From: Hymenobacter translucens
GTDB taxonomy: Bacteria; Bacteroidota; Bacteroidia; Cytophagales; Hymenobacteraceae
Assembly: GCF_020685205.1 (NCBI RefSeq)
Contig: NZ_JAJERB010000013.1
Location: 27,649 to 91,648 of the forward strand
Direction of reading: 5' to 3'
DNA length: 64,000 bases
The notes beneath the pieces are model-generated. The model saw only the letters and a program-made list of their open reading frames with translations. It had not been told where the DNA came from and made no database searches. Of this stretch, positions 1 through 8,489 are shown piece after piece. The first letter of the stretch is position 1, and each line of letters begins with the position of its first letter. The position numbers and the translations under genes are program-made.

Positions 1-1
1 T

Positions 2-865
2 GCCGCCACGGGCCCCGACCCCACCCTCGGCCGCGACTACAAGGTGGAGCTGCTGAAAGGCACCGTCTTCACCGGCACTCTGGTCACGCTCAGCCTGACC
101 ACGTATGAGTTCGACACAAAGGACCTGGGGCGCGTAACCGTGCAGCGAACCGACGTGCGCAGCATGGCAGAGGTAGCCGGCAACCAGGCCGCAGTCCAGA
201 GCAGCCGCCGGGCAAACTGGCCCAGCATCGGCAACGGCAACCGCATGCTTTTCTCGCCTACCGCCCGCAACCTGCGCAAGGGCGAGGGTTACGCGCAGCT
301 TGTCAACGTCGTGCTGCTCGGAGTCAACTACGGCATCACCGACAACATCTCCGTAGGCGTGCTGACGACGGCTCTGCCCGGGGTGCCGCTTTCCCAGCAG
401 GTGTTTTCGGTAACGCCCAAGGCCAGCTTCCCGGTTTCCGAAAACGTGAATCTCGGGGGGGGCGTACTTTACGCCCGGGCTCCGGTGGGCTCCAACGGCG
501 AGGGCGAAGGCTTCGGCATCGGCTACGGCCTGGCTACCTACGGCACCGCCGACCGCAATCTGACCTTTGGCCTGGGCTATGGCATCTCCGGCAAGGACGG
601 CATCAATAAGTCGCCCGTGGTGGTAGTGGGCGGCATGGCCCGCATCAGCCGCCGCACCTCCCTGATTTCCGAAAACTATTTCCTGACTACGAAAGACACC
701 TTCGCCGGCGGCCTCTACGGGGCGCGCTTTCACTGGTCGCGCGTCAGCCTCGCCCTGGGCTCGGCTTACTACTACGACTACGCCGCCAACCAGGACGCGC
801 TGACGTTCCTGTACTTTATTCCGGTTTACGGCGACCTGTCCTTTCATTTCGGGCAGGCCAGGTAG
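2..865 (+). CDS. Beta-barrel-like envelope protein, 3' part only
   Basis: The frame is open from the window edge, so the true start lies outside and only about 287 C-terminal residues are seen. The first ~40 residues form a small beta-type segment (GTVFTGTLV, then LGRVTVQR). The rest is a run of short amphipathic strands rich in Gly, Tyr and Asn (NYGITDNISVG, VNLGGGVLYA, LTFGLGYGIS) ending in YGDLSFHFGQ, a pattern usual for outer-membrane barrels. I do not recognise the family. A GTG at 44 could be read as a start, but the frame continues upstream with coding-like sequence, so a partial gene is more likely. It converges on rlmN across a strong terminator. Confidence 0.6.
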   Translation, partial: AATGPDPTLGRDYKVELLKGTVFTGTLVTLSLTTYEFDTKDLGRVTVQRTDVRSMAEVAGNQAAVQSSRRANWPSIGNGNRMLFSPTARNLRKGEGYAQLVNVVLLGVNYGITDNISVGVLTTALPGVPLSQQVFSVTPKASFPVSENVNLGGGVLYARAPVGSNGEGEGFGIGYGLATYGTADRNLTFGLGYGISGKDGINKSPVVVVGGMARISRRTSLISENYFLTTKDTFAGGLYGARFHWSRVSLALGSAYYYDYAANQDALTFLYFIPVYGDLSFHFGQAR

Positions 866-878
866 CCTTTTCATTTCC

Positions 879-925
879 AGCAAAAAGAGAAGCCCGGCTG
901 CTGCAGCCGGGCTTCTCTTTTTGCT
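879..925. terminator. Bidirectional intrinsic terminator
   Basis: A perfect 21-bp stem (879-899 with 905-925) and 5-nt loop, with A-rich left and T-rich right flanks, lies between two convergent genes. It can end transcription from both sides. Confidence 0.9.
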
Positions 926-942
926 TCTGAACCCGTTGGCGC

Positions 943-2013
943 TTAGGCAGCCACCTCGGCTTTTTCCTTGACGGCCAGCTGTCCGCAGGCGGCGTCGATG
1001 TCCTTGCCCCGGCTGCGGCGCACGTTGGTTTGCACGCCCCGGTCGGCCAGGTACTTGTGGAAAGCTACCAGCTTATCGTCGCCGGTGTTGCGGTAGTCGG
1101 CGTTAGAAATGGGGTTGTACTCAATCAGGTTCACCTTGCAGGGCAGCCACTTGCTGATCTGGAACAGCTCCTCGGCATCCTGGGTGGTGTCGTTGAAGTT
1201 CTCGAACACAATGTACTCGTAAGTGACTTTGCGGCCGGTCTTCTGGTGATAGTACTGCAGGGCGTCCTTCAGCGCGGCCAGGGAGTTGGCTTCGTTGATG
1301 GGCATGATTTCGTTGCGCTTGGTGTCGTTGGGCGCGTGCAGGCTCAAAGCCAGGTTGGCCTTCACGTCGTCGTCGGCCAGCTTTTTGATCATCTTGGCAA
1401 TGCCGGCCGTGCTGATGGTGATGCGGCGCGGGGCCATGTTCAGCCCGTCGGGAGCCGTGATGCGGCGCACACTCTCCACCACGTTGGCGTAGTTGAGCAG
1501 GGGCTCCCCCATGCCCATGTACACGATGTTGGTGAGCGGGGTGCCGTACTGGCTTTCGCACTGCTCCCGGATGCGCACTACCTGGTCGTAGATTTCGGCG
1601 GCGTCGAGGTTGCGCTTGCGGTCCATGTAGCCGGTGGCGCAGAACTTACAGGTAAGCGAGCAGCCCACCTGCGACGAAATACAGGCCGTCATCCGGGTGT
1701 CGTGCGGAATAAGCACGCCTTCCACAATGTTGCCGTCGAACAGCCGGAAGGCCGACTTAATGGTGCCGTCGTTGCTGAGCTGCTGGTTTTGCACGGCTAC
1801 GCCGTTGATAACGAAGTGCTGCGCCAGCAGCTCCCGGGTAGCAAGGGAAATGTTGTTCATTTCCTCAAACGAGGAGGCCGTGTTCTTCCACAGCCACTCA
1901 CTTACCTGCTTGGCGCGGAAGGGCTTCTCGCCGTGCTCCACCATAAAGGCCTTGAGCTCATCGGCTGAGAGCTTACGAATATCACGCTTGGAGATGACGG
2001 GCAGAGTAATCAT
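943..2013 (-). CDS. rlmN: Dual-specificity rRNA/tRNA adenine C2-methyltransferase RlmN
   Basis: This radical-SAM enzyme methylates C2 of A2503 in 23S rRNA and A37 of some tRNAs. The 4Fe-4S motif CxxxCxxC (CSLTCKFC) is at residues 118-125 of the 356-residue protein. The methyl-carrying C-terminal Cys sits in AACGQL near residue 343. GMGEPLLN and the STAGI region are family signatures. An ATG five codons upstream (2028) would also be in frame, but it overlaps the probable -7 promoter box at 2018-2025, so the ATG at 2013 is preferred. The length is normal for RlmN. Confidence 0.96.
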   Translation of the reverse strand: MITLPVISKRDIRKLSADELKAFMVEHGEKPFRAKQVSEWLWKNTASSFEEMNNISLATRELLAQHFVINGVAVQNQQLSNDGTIKSAFRLFDGNIVEGVLIPHDTRMTACISSQVGCSLTCKFCATGYMDRKRNLDAAEIYDQVVRIREQCESQYGTPLTNIVYMGMGEPLLNYANVVESVRRITAPDGLNMAPRRITISTAGIAKMIKKLADDDVKANLALSLHAPNDTKRNEIMPINEANSLAALKDALQYYHQKTGRKVTYEYIVFENFNDTTQDAEELFQISKWLPCKVNLIEYNPISNADYRNTGDDKLVAFHKYLADRGVQTNVRRSRGKDIDAACGQLAVKEKAEVAA

Positions 2014-2017
2014 AGTA

Positions 2018-2025
2018 CAAAGATA
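2018..2025 (-). promoter_or_regulatory. -7 box of rlmN promoter (TATCTTTG)
   Basis: Read on the minus strand this is TATCTTTG, a perfect match to the Bacteroidota -7 consensus TAnnTTTG. Only 4 nt separate it from the ATG, which suggests a leaderless transcript. No clear -33 TTG is present (TGG at about the right distance). Confidence 0.55.
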
Positions 2026-2092
2026 CAAATAGGAAAGTCGTTGGGTTCCAGTCGGCAGCCGGCTGATTGACTAGAGCCGTAAACCGGGGCGG

Positions 2093-2521
2093 CTACGGCA
2101 TGGCCGCCTGTGCAGCTACCGCGGGCGGCAGGGGGCGGAGCTTGCGGGTGTTGTAGTCGAAGCACAGCATGCCGGTTTTGGCCCGCGCAATTTCCCGCCC
2201 GTCCTGGTTTTTCACCCAGTACACCACATCAAACCCGTACTTGTTGAGGTCGGTGGCGGCCAGCTGGATGTGGAGCACGTCGCCGTGAAAGGCTTCGCCC
2301 TTGTACTCGATGGCCACGTCGGCCATGATGGTTCCCAGGCCGCTGGCCGGGTCCACTTCCCGCAGTCCCAGCTCCCGGAAAAACTGCACCCGGGCCTCGT
2401 GTAAGATACTGAGCAGGGCATCATTGCCCAGGTGCGCCCCGTAATTCAGGTCGGTGATGCGCACGGGAATAACGACCGTCAGCCGGAATGTTGCGGGGAG
2501 GACTATTTTTATCCGGGCCAT
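2093..2521 (-). CDS. Acyl-CoA thioesterase, 4HBT (YbgC/FcbC) hotdog family
   Basis: This 142-residue single hotdog-domain protein is the size of 4-hydroxybenzoyl-CoA thioesterase family members, which hydrolyse acyl-CoA thioesters in the cytoplasm. The family active-site segment is seen near residues 20-40: RITDLNYGAHLGNDALL, an equivalent of the DxxxxGHVNN motif, where Asp is the catalytic residue. It is followed by the long helix (ARVQFFRELG) and the VDVxVEYKGEAFHGD-like strands. The substrate cannot be told. It is separated from rlmN by 80 bases on the same strand and probably has its own promoter. Confidence 0.85.
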   Translation of the reverse strand: MARIKIVLPATFRLTVVIPVRITDLNYGAHLGNDALLSILHEARVQFFRELGLREVDPASGLGTIMADVAIEYKGEAFHGDVLHIQLAATDLNKYGFDVVYWVKNQDGREIARAKTGMLCFDYNTRKLRPLPPAVAAQAAMP

Positions 2522-2665
2522 GTCCTAGATTAGGATTAGATTGGAAGGAAATACATCAGCTGCCAACTGCGGGCGCCACCGGCCCGGGCAGCAAAGATGC
2601 TAGTTCCAGCCGCTTCCCGACCTGCTCGCCACGCTCCCTCTCCCACCACTTCCTCTTCTGTTCCC

Positions 2666-3352
2666 ATGTCAGCACCCAAAGTAGAAGTCCGGACCACTGC
2701 CGATGGTTCGAGCACGCTATACGTTCCATCCCTCAACGAGCACTACCATTCCATGCACGGTGCCGTGCAGGAAGCGCAGCACGTGTACCTGCAGGCGGGC
2801 CTGGAACCCGTACTGACGAAGTCTACCGGGATGGTCTGGGTGCTGGAAATCGGCTTTGGGACCGGCCTGAACACCCTGCTGACGTTGCAGCGCAGCCTGA
2901 CCAGCACCCACCCCATCTTCTACGACACGATTGAGAAATACCCGCTGCCGCTGTCGGTAATCGGGCAGCTGGAAGTGGAACGCTACCTGCTGAACCCCGA
3001 GCTGCAGGACTATCACCAGCAGCTGCACGCGGCTTCGTGGGGCACGCCCGTGGCCCTGACGCCGCAGTTTGCGCTTTACAAGATTGCCGGCGCCCTGCAG
3101 AACACGCCTTTATCGGAAGACACCTACCACGTCATCTACTTCGATGCCTTTGCGCCCGAGAAGCAGCCGGAGATGTGGACTGATGAGGTTTTCGCCCGGC
3201 TTTACGAGGCTACGGCCCCCGGGGGGGTACTGGTGAGCTACTGCGCCAAGGGCAGCTTCCGCCGCAGCCTGAAAGCGGCTGGCTGGCAGATCGAGAAGAT
3301 TGCCGGCCCCCAGGGCAAGCGTGAGATGACCCGGGCCCGCAAGCCGCTGTAG
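2666..3352 (+). CDS. mnmD: tRNA U34 methyltransferase MnmD (5-aminomethyl-2-thiouridine)
   Basis: It belongs to the DUF752/MnmD family, the SAM-dependent methyltransferase half of MnmC. It completes the mnm5s2U wobble modification without the oxidase domain. Visible signatures are the SAM loop EIGFGTGLNTLL near residues 55-66, DAFAPEKQPEMWT, and the C-terminal PGGVLVSYCAKGSFRR. The protein is 228 residues from the ATG at 2666; an in-frame ATG at 2597 would add a 23-residue proline/serine-rich tail with no family match, so the later start is chosen. Stand-alone MnmD is common in Bacteroidota. Confidence 0.92.
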   Translation: MSAPKVEVRTTADGSSTLYVPSLNEHYHSMHGAVQEAQHVYLQAGLEPVLTKSTGMVWVLEIGFGTGLNTLLTLQRSLTSTHPIFYDTIEKYPLPLSVIGQLEVERYLLNPELQDYHQQLHAASWGTPVALTPQFALYKIAGALQNTPLSEDTYHVIYFDAFAPEKQPEMWTDEVFARLYEATAPGGVLVSYCAKGSFRRSLKAAGWQIEKIAGPQGKREMTRARKPL

Positions 3353-3368
3353 ACGGCCTGGTCTTGCT

Positions 3369-3938
3369 TCAAAACTGATACACCTGCTCGGGCGTGACGC
3401 ACGCCGTCAGCTGCGCGTCGCCGGAAAACACGTCCGTGATAAGTGGCAGCGGCCCGGTCAGCGCCAGCCCGATGCGCAGCACGTCGGGGCGGCACCAGGC
3501 CAGAAACCGGTCGTAGAAGCCCTTGCCGTAGCCCACCCGGTGCCCGACTTCGTCAAACGCCAGCAGGGGCACCAGCACGGCGTCCAGCTCGGCCGGGCTT
3601 ACCAGCGCACCGTCCGCCGGCTCCGGAATTCCCCACTTATTCTCCAGGAGCCTGGTTTGCGGCGTGAGCTGCCGGTGCTGCAGGGAGCCGTCGGGCTGGG
3701 TGACGGGCACGACCACGCGTGTAGCCGGAAAATCGGCCCAGAGCCGGTGGATAATGGGCCAGGTATCCAGCTCCTGCTGGCGGAGAATGGGCAGGAATAC
3801 GTGCACCGCGCCTAAGTCCGCCACATTGAACCCGGCGAACAGGCGGTCGGCCACGGCGGCGCTGCGCGCGGCCAGCTCGGCAGCGGGCAGCGCCCGGCGC
3901 CAGGCCAGCATGTCGCGCCGCAGCTCGGCTTTCGTCAC
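3369..3938 (-). CDS. 5-formyltetrahydrofolate cyclo-ligase
   Basis: It converts 5-formyl-THF to 5,10-methenyl-THF with ATP hydrolysis, salvaging folate cofactor in the cytoplasm. The 189 residues show the N-terminal K-LRR motif (MTKAELRRDMLAWRR), the folate-binding ENKWGIPEP segment, and the ATP-binding signature GYGKGFYDRFLA near the C-terminus. It begins 5 nt after the end of bshC on the same strand, so the two are probably cotranscribed. Its 3' end faces that of mnmD with 16 nt between. Confidence 0.95.
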   Translation of the reverse strand: MTKAELRRDMLAWRRALPAAELAARSAAVADRLFAGFNVADLGAVHVFLPILRQQELDTWPIIHRLWADFPATRVVVPVTQPDGSLQHRQLTPQTRLLENKWGIPEPADGALVSPAELDAVLVPLLAFDEVGHRVGYGKGFYDRFLAWCRPDVLRIGLALTGPLPLITDVFSGDAQLTACVTPEQVYQF

Positions 3939-3943
3939 GGCCG

Positions 3944-5524
3944 TTATTCTTCTTCCAGAATGGTAAACTGCCCGGCCAGCGGGTCAAAGCCGGCGATAAG
4001 CTGGTCGATAAAGCCGGGGTTGTTGATCAGGATGGACAGCACGTTGTCGGTGCGCTCCTGCAGGCTGCCACCGGGGAAAAGCTTTTCCTTGAGGGCCGAC
4101 AGCTGGGAATAAGCAGTTTCGTGCTTGGCCTCAGCGGCTTTGCTCAGGCGCTTTTCAAGTCCGGCCAGGGCGCCGGCGGCTTTCTGCGCTTCCGCCGCCA
4201 CCGCCTTCACCAGCGTGGGGTCTAGGCGCTGGGCGAGGCTGCTGACTTCCTCAAACGTAGCGGCCAGGGCCTGCTGCTGGGCTTTCAGGCTGACTTCCTC
4301 CTGTCCCAGCGCGGCGCCCACCTGCTTTTTCAGTTCGGGCAGGGGGCGAAACAGGTCAGCCGACGACAGGCCCAGCTTGCGGGCTTTGCCGGCGTTGGCC
4401 TTGCCCACGTAGAGGCCCGAGTTGCGAAGCAGCAGCATCGGGAAGGGTACGTTGTAGTCGGCAAACACCTGACGTAGCTGAAACCAGTAGGCTACCTCGG
4501 CCCCGCCACCCACGTAGCACAGGTTAGGCAGCAGCAGCTCCTGGTAGAGCGGGCGCAGCACCACGTTGGGGCTGAAAAGCTCGGGCTGCTCCCGGGCCAG
4601 GGCCAGCAGCTCATCCTGGCTGTAGCACAGGCTGGTATTGCGCACGGCCACACAGTCGCCCTCCGGCTCGAGCCGCTCCCGCTTGCCGTCCGAAGTCAGG
4701 AAAAACAGGTTGAGCGGGCGGGCATACACCTGGGAGTGGTAGCCGGCCGCTTCGAGCTGGCCGTTTACCGACTGCACGGCCTTAAAGGAAGCCTGCTCCC
4801 GGATTTCGCGCTCCAGCACCGGCACCAGGGCTTTTTTCAGGGCCCGGGTGTCGGCATCAAGGCTTACCAGGCCGTACTTGCCAAACAGCTCATGGGCCAG
4901 CCGCCGGGTGGCTTCGGCCAGGGTGCCGGCCTTGCGGTAGGCGTCAGTAAAGGACGCGGGCACCTCGGCGGGCAGCTGGTTTAGAACCTGGTCGGTGAGC
5001 CCGTCGAGTTGGAGGCGGCCTACCGGGCCGCCCACCGCGGGCGCCTGCCACTCGTAGCGCTTGCCAAACAGGTGGAAGTGGTTGATTTCGGCAAAGTCGT
5101 GGTCCTCGGTGGCCATCCAGTACACTGGCACGAAGTCATGGGCGGGGTACTCGGCCTTCAGCTGCTGGCACAGCTTGATGGCCGTCACGATCTTATAGAT
5201 AAAATAAAGCGGCCCGGTAAAAAGGTTGAGCTGATGACCGGTTACGACGGTGAACGTGGAGCTTTTCGCCAGCAGTTCGATGTTTGCCTGTACGGCTGTC
5301 TGCCCATCCGCCAGCTCGCTGTACTGCTCGCGCAACGCCGTCACCAGCCGCTGCCGGTCCTGGTCAGTAAAGGTCTCCTGCTTTTTTTCCAGTTGCTCTT
5401 TAAAACCAGCCAGGGTCGGAAACCGGTGGTAGAACGGACTCAGCCCAGGTTCCTGACGGAGGTAATCGGTAACCAACTGGCTGAAGGCGCCGGTGGCGGC
5501 GTAGTCGAGAAAGTGCAGGGGCAT
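3944..5524 (-). CDS. bshC: Bacillithiol biosynthesis cysteine-adding enzyme BshC
   Basis: It is the putative ligase that adds cysteine to glucosaminyl-malate in the last step of bacillithiol synthesis. The 526-residue length and landmarks match the family: the N-terminal LDYAATGAFSQLVTDYL, the Rossmann-like TVVTGHQLNLFTGPLYFIYK, the YWMATEDHDFAEINH nucleotide/metal region, and the coiled-coil region (about residues 380-470, LKAQQQALAATFEEV). An ATG 20 codons upstream (5584) exists, but the family homology begins at MPLHFLDY, so 5524 is used. bshA and bshB are not in this window. Confidence 0.93.
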   Translation of the reverse strand: MPLHFLDYAATGAFSQLVTDYLRQEPGLSPFYHRFPTLAGFKEQLEKKQETFTDQDRQRLVTALREQYSELADGQTAVQANIELLAKSSTFTVVTGHQLNLFTGPLYFIYKIVTAIKLCQQLKAEYPAHDFVPVYWMATEDHDFAEINHFHLFGKRYEWQAPAVGGPVGRLQLDGLTDQVLNQLPAEVPASFTDAYRKAGTLAEATRRLAHELFGKYGLVSLDADTRALKKALVPVLEREIREQASFKAVQSVNGQLEAAGYHSQVYARPLNLFFLTSDGKRERLEPEGDCVAVRNTSLCYSQDELLALAREQPELFSPNVVLRPLYQELLLPNLCYVGGGAEVAYWFQLRQVFADYNVPFPMLLLRNSGLYVGKANAGKARKLGLSSADLFRPLPELKKQVGAALGQEEVSLKAQQQALAATFEEVSSLAQRLDPTLVKAVAAEAQKAAGALAGLEKRLSKAAEAKHETAYSQLSALKEKLFPGGSLQERTDNVLSILINNPGFIDQLIAGFDPLAGQFTILEEE

Positions 5525-5662
5525 GGCAATTGCTGGGCGGGTTTGCGGGTGCAAGGTTCGGCAAAAACAACGGGAGAGTTGCAAAGCCGCCGCCGGCTCT
5601 CCGCGCCAGCCCGTGCGGCCGGTTGTATTACCCTTATAAAGTAGCTGTCAAACCAGCCAACT

Positions 5663-5875
5663 ATGGATCTGTTTCCACTATTTAGCTTATGGCTGCTGCT
5701 CGTGACGCCGCTGCCCTGGATTTATACCATGCTGCACATTCACCGGGGCCACTTTCCGGGCCGCTGGGAAAAGCGACGCTGGTTTAACACCGTGCTGGCC
5801 GTACCCGTGGTGGGAATCTTCCTGTACTGGAGCCGGGGCGCGAAAAGACGCCGCAGCCGGCGGAGCCAGGATTAG
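5663..5875 (+). CDS. Small membrane protein, unknown function
   Basis: A 70-residue protein with two predicted membrane segments (about 5-22 and 44-58) and a strongly basic tail (SRGAKRRRSRRSQD). Positive charges between the helices (RGHFPGRWEKRR) suggest both hydrophobic segments form a hairpin in the inner membrane. No family is recognised. Codon use resembles the neighbours. It stands alone between bshC (divergent) and an oxygenase gene (convergent). Confidence 0.55.
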   Translation: MDLFPLFSLWLLLVTPLPWIYTMLHIHRGHFPGRWEKRRWFNTVLAVPVVGIFLYWSRGAKRRRSRRSQD

Positions 5876-5993
5876 GGACTGGAAGGAATTTCCCGTGACC
5901 CTGATGGCACACCTGTTTTCGTTTCCTCGAAACCTAATGACTGCTTTTTCTCCCGGTCCCAGCGCCGTCAACGAAGCCAAGCTGCGTCAGGGC

Positions 5994-6803
5994 TTACGCC
6001 GGCCAGAAGCGCATTTCCAGGGATACGCGGGTTTGGTCGGGGTTCAGGTTGACGGCCCCGCCGTGGAGCAGGTAGGGCGAGAACAGCAGCACTTCATCCG
6101 GACCGGGGTTAGGGCGAATAATGCGCAGGGGCTCGGCCGCACCCTTTACGGCCGGCACCGTGAAGCTGACGCCGTTGTACACGGCTCCGCCCTGGGTGCG
6201 CTCCGTCCGGCTTTCGGGCCACCAGTGGCTGCCGGGCACCAACGTTAGCGAAGAGTCGGCGGTGCTGCCGGCCAGTGGTACGTAGATGTTGACGCAGTCG
6301 CGGTAGTCGGGCAGCCACACGTCCCGGTGCAGAGGATTGTTGTCGGCGCAGTTGGGCCGCACGATGCGCAGGTGGAAAAACCGCTCCCCGTCCCAGGGGT
6401 TCAGGGCCTGCACCGTCCGGCCGCACAGTTCCCCGACCCGGGCCTCGAGCAGGGCCGCCGGCAGCGGTAGCCGCTCCTGCCGGATTTCCTTGATCTGGTT
6501 GACCACCGCCAGGTGCAGCTCCTTGCTGTCGCCCACGGCGTGGTGGTACTGGCTGATGTCAAAGTCAGCTCCTACGCTGAGCCCGGCGTTGCGCATAAAC
6601 TCCCGCACCAGTTCGGTCAGTCCCTCCCGTAGCGCCTGCTGCTCGTCGGGAGCGAGGAATTGGGCCACGCTGTGGCCCTCGGCGGCCCAGGGCTGCCCGG
6701 CCGTCAGGTCGATGGCGGAGGCCAGCATCACCTGGTCGTCGGGGCGGCCCGATTCGCCTTCAATCCGGTAGTCTACGTCCCGCTCGTTGATTCTGGCTTT
6801 CAT
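5994..6803 (-). CDS. Phytanoyl-CoA dioxygenase-like Fe(II)/2-oxoglutarate oxygenase
   Basis: The fold and metal triad of Fe/2OG oxygenases are visible in 269 residues: HRD in NPLHRDVWLPD supplies His and Asp, and the distal His and 2OG-binding Arg lie in LLHGGAVNLNPDQTRVS near the C-terminus. The segment between them (NIYVPLAGSTADSSLTLVPGSHWW) matches the PhyH family core. The substrate is unknown; many such enzymes hydroxylate small metabolites or amino-acid derivatives. It is a lone gene on the minus strand downstream of rimO, separated from it by a terminator. Confidence 0.8.
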   Translation of the reverse strand: MKARINERDVDYRIEGESGRPDDQVMLASAIDLTAGQPWAAEGHSVAQFLAPDEQQALREGLTELVREFMRNAGLSVGADFDISQYHHAVGDSKELHLAVVNQIKEIRQERLPLPAALLEARVGELCGRTVQALNPWDGERFFHLRIVRPNCADNNPLHRDVWLPDYRDCVNIYVPLAGSTADSSLTLVPGSHWWPESRTERTQGGAVYNGVSFTVPAVKGAAEPLRIIRPNPGPDEVLLFSPYLLHGGAVNLNPDQTRVSLEMRFWPA

Positions 6804-6857
6804 TCTGATTAGCTGTTAGCTGATGGCGGTTAGCTTTTTCGTCCTCGACGGCAAGAT

Positions 6858-6887
6858 AAAAAGGCCACCGTTGCGGGTGGCCTTTTT
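6858..6887 (-). terminator. Intrinsic terminator of rimO
   Basis: A 12-bp perfect stem (6858-6869 with 6876-6887) with a T-run on the minus strand follows the rimO stop by about 20 nt. Confidence 0.88.
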
Positions 6888-6905
6888 GGTTTTCAGCGCG
6901 ACAGA

Positions 6906-8222
6906 CTAGCGGACCAGGGTGCCGTAGAGGTCGAAGTCGGAGGCATCGTTGATTTTGACGGTGGCGAAGTCGCCGAGGCGCACGTGGGTGTCGGGCGTGG
7001 CGGGCACCAGCACTTCGTTGTCGACCTCCGGCGAGTCGAACTCGGTTCGGCCCACGAAGTAGCCGCTTTCCTTGCGGTCGAACAGCACCTTGTAGGTCTG
7101 GCCTACCTTGGCTTCGTTCAGCTCCATCGAAATGCCCTGCTGCAGCTCCATGATCAGGTCGGCCCGCTCCTGCTTAACCTCGGCCGGTACGTTGTCTTCC
7201 AGGGTGTAGGAATGGGTGGTTTCCTCGTGCGAGTAGGTGAAGATGCCCAGGCGGTCGAAGCGGGTTTCTTCCACAAACTGGTAGAGGTCCTGGAAGTCCT
7301 GCTCGGTTTCGCCGGGGTGGCCGGCAATCAGCGTGGTGCGCAGGGCAATGCCGGGCACCCGCTGCCGGATGGTGTCGACCAGCTCCACGGTGCGGCGGCG
7401 CGAAATGCCCCGGCGCATGGTCTTGAGCATGTTGTCGGAAATGTGCTGCAGCGGCATGTCGAGGTACTTGCAGATGTTGCTGCGCTCGTTCATCACGTCC
7501 AGCGCGTCGAGCGGGAACTGCGAGGGGTACGCGTACTGCAGGCGGATCCAGTCGATGCCGTTTACATCGGACAGGTTGCGGAGCAGGTCGGCCAGCTTCC
7601 GCTCGCCGTAGGCCTGCAGGCCGTAATAGGTCAGATCCTGGGCAATCAGAATCAGCTCCTTGGTGCCCATTGAGGCCAGGCGCTTGGCTTCCTTCACCAG
7701 GTCTTCAATGGGCCGGTCGACGTGCTGCCCGCGCATCAGCGGGATGGCGCAGAACGAGCAGGGGCGGTTGCAGCCCTCGGCAATCTTGAAGTAGGCGTAG
7801 TGCTTGGGCGTGGTAATCAGCCGCTCGCCCACCAGCTCGTGCTTGTAGTCGGCCTCCAGGGTCTTGAGCAGCTGGGGCATCTCCAGGGTGCCGAAGTAGG
7901 CGTCAACCTGCGGAATCTCGATTTCCAGATCGTCCTTGTAGCGCTGCGACAGGCAGCCCGTCACGTAGAGCTTATCGAGGCGGCCGGCTTCCTTCTCGTC
8001 GGCGTAGCGCAGGATGGTGTCGATGCTTTCCTGCTTGGCGTTGTCGATAAAGCCGCAGGTGTTGATGATCACGATGTTGGCGTCGGACTTCTCGGCCTCG
8101 TGGGTTACCTCGAAGCTGTTGGCCTTGAGCTGGCCCATCAGCACTTCCGAGTCGACCAGGTTTTTCGAGCAGCCCAGGGTGATGACGTTGACTTTATTGG
8201 CCTGCTGGCTTCTTACTTTCAT
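6906..8222 (-). CDS. rimO: Ribosomal protein uS12 methylthiotransferase RimO
   Basis: RimO adds a methylthio group to the conserved Asp of ribosomal protein S12, using two 4Fe-4S clusters and SAM. All three methylthiotransferase-domain cysteines (about C18, C56 and C90) and the radical-SAM CNRPCSFC motif (C151, C155, C158) are present. The C-terminus is a TRAM domain (about 375-438). The first residues (VNVITLGCSKNLVDSE) are the family hallmark. The gene follows ftsY on the same strand, an arrangement common in Bacteroidota; the 267-nt gap carries its own candidate -7 box. Confidence 0.97.
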   Translation of the reverse strand: MKVRSQQANKVNVITLGCSKNLVDSEVLMGQLKANSFEVTHEAEKSDANIVIINTCGFIDNAKQESIDTILRYADEKEAGRLDKLYVTGCLSQRYKDDLEIEIPQVDAYFGTLEMPQLLKTLEADYKHELVGERLITTPKHYAYFKIAEGCNRPCSFCAIPLMRGQHVDRPIEDLVKEAKRLASMGTKELILIAQDLTYYGLQAYGERKLADLLRNLSDVNGIDWIRLQYAYPSQFPLDALDVMNERSNICKYLDMPLQHISDNMLKTMRRGISRRRTVELVDTIRQRVPGIALRTTLIAGHPGETEQDFQDLYQFVEETRFDRLGIFTYSHEETTHSYTLEDNVPAEVKQERADLIMELQQGISMELNEAKVGQTYKVLFDRKESGYFVGRTEFDSPEVDNEVLVPATPDTHVRLGDFATVKINDASDFDLYGTLVR

Positions 8223-8322
8223 AAAACGGGAATGTGGGCGCGGGGCGGCTCGGCAACCAAAGCAGTAAAGGGCTTCAGGACAAGCAACTTGCCCCGGACG
8301 GAGCGACGCTAAAATGAGGGTG

Positions 8323-8330
8323 CAAAAGTA
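8323..8330 (-). promoter_or_regulatory. -7 box of candidate rimO promoter
   Basis: On the minus strand it reads TACTTTTG, matching TAnnTTTG, about 100 nt before the rimO start. The -33 element is weak (GTG at 20 nt). Confidence 0.45.
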
Positions 8331-8489
8331 CGCATTGCCGAACAGCTTTCCACACCCCGATCGTTCCTTACCCCAAAAGCCACAAGCCCCACCGGCTGAA
8401 CGCGGGCAGGGCTTGTAAATAAACCGGGGAAATCACACCGTAAACTTCCCTGCTTGGATAAGGAGGGGAACTAGTTGTCTGGGTGGCTT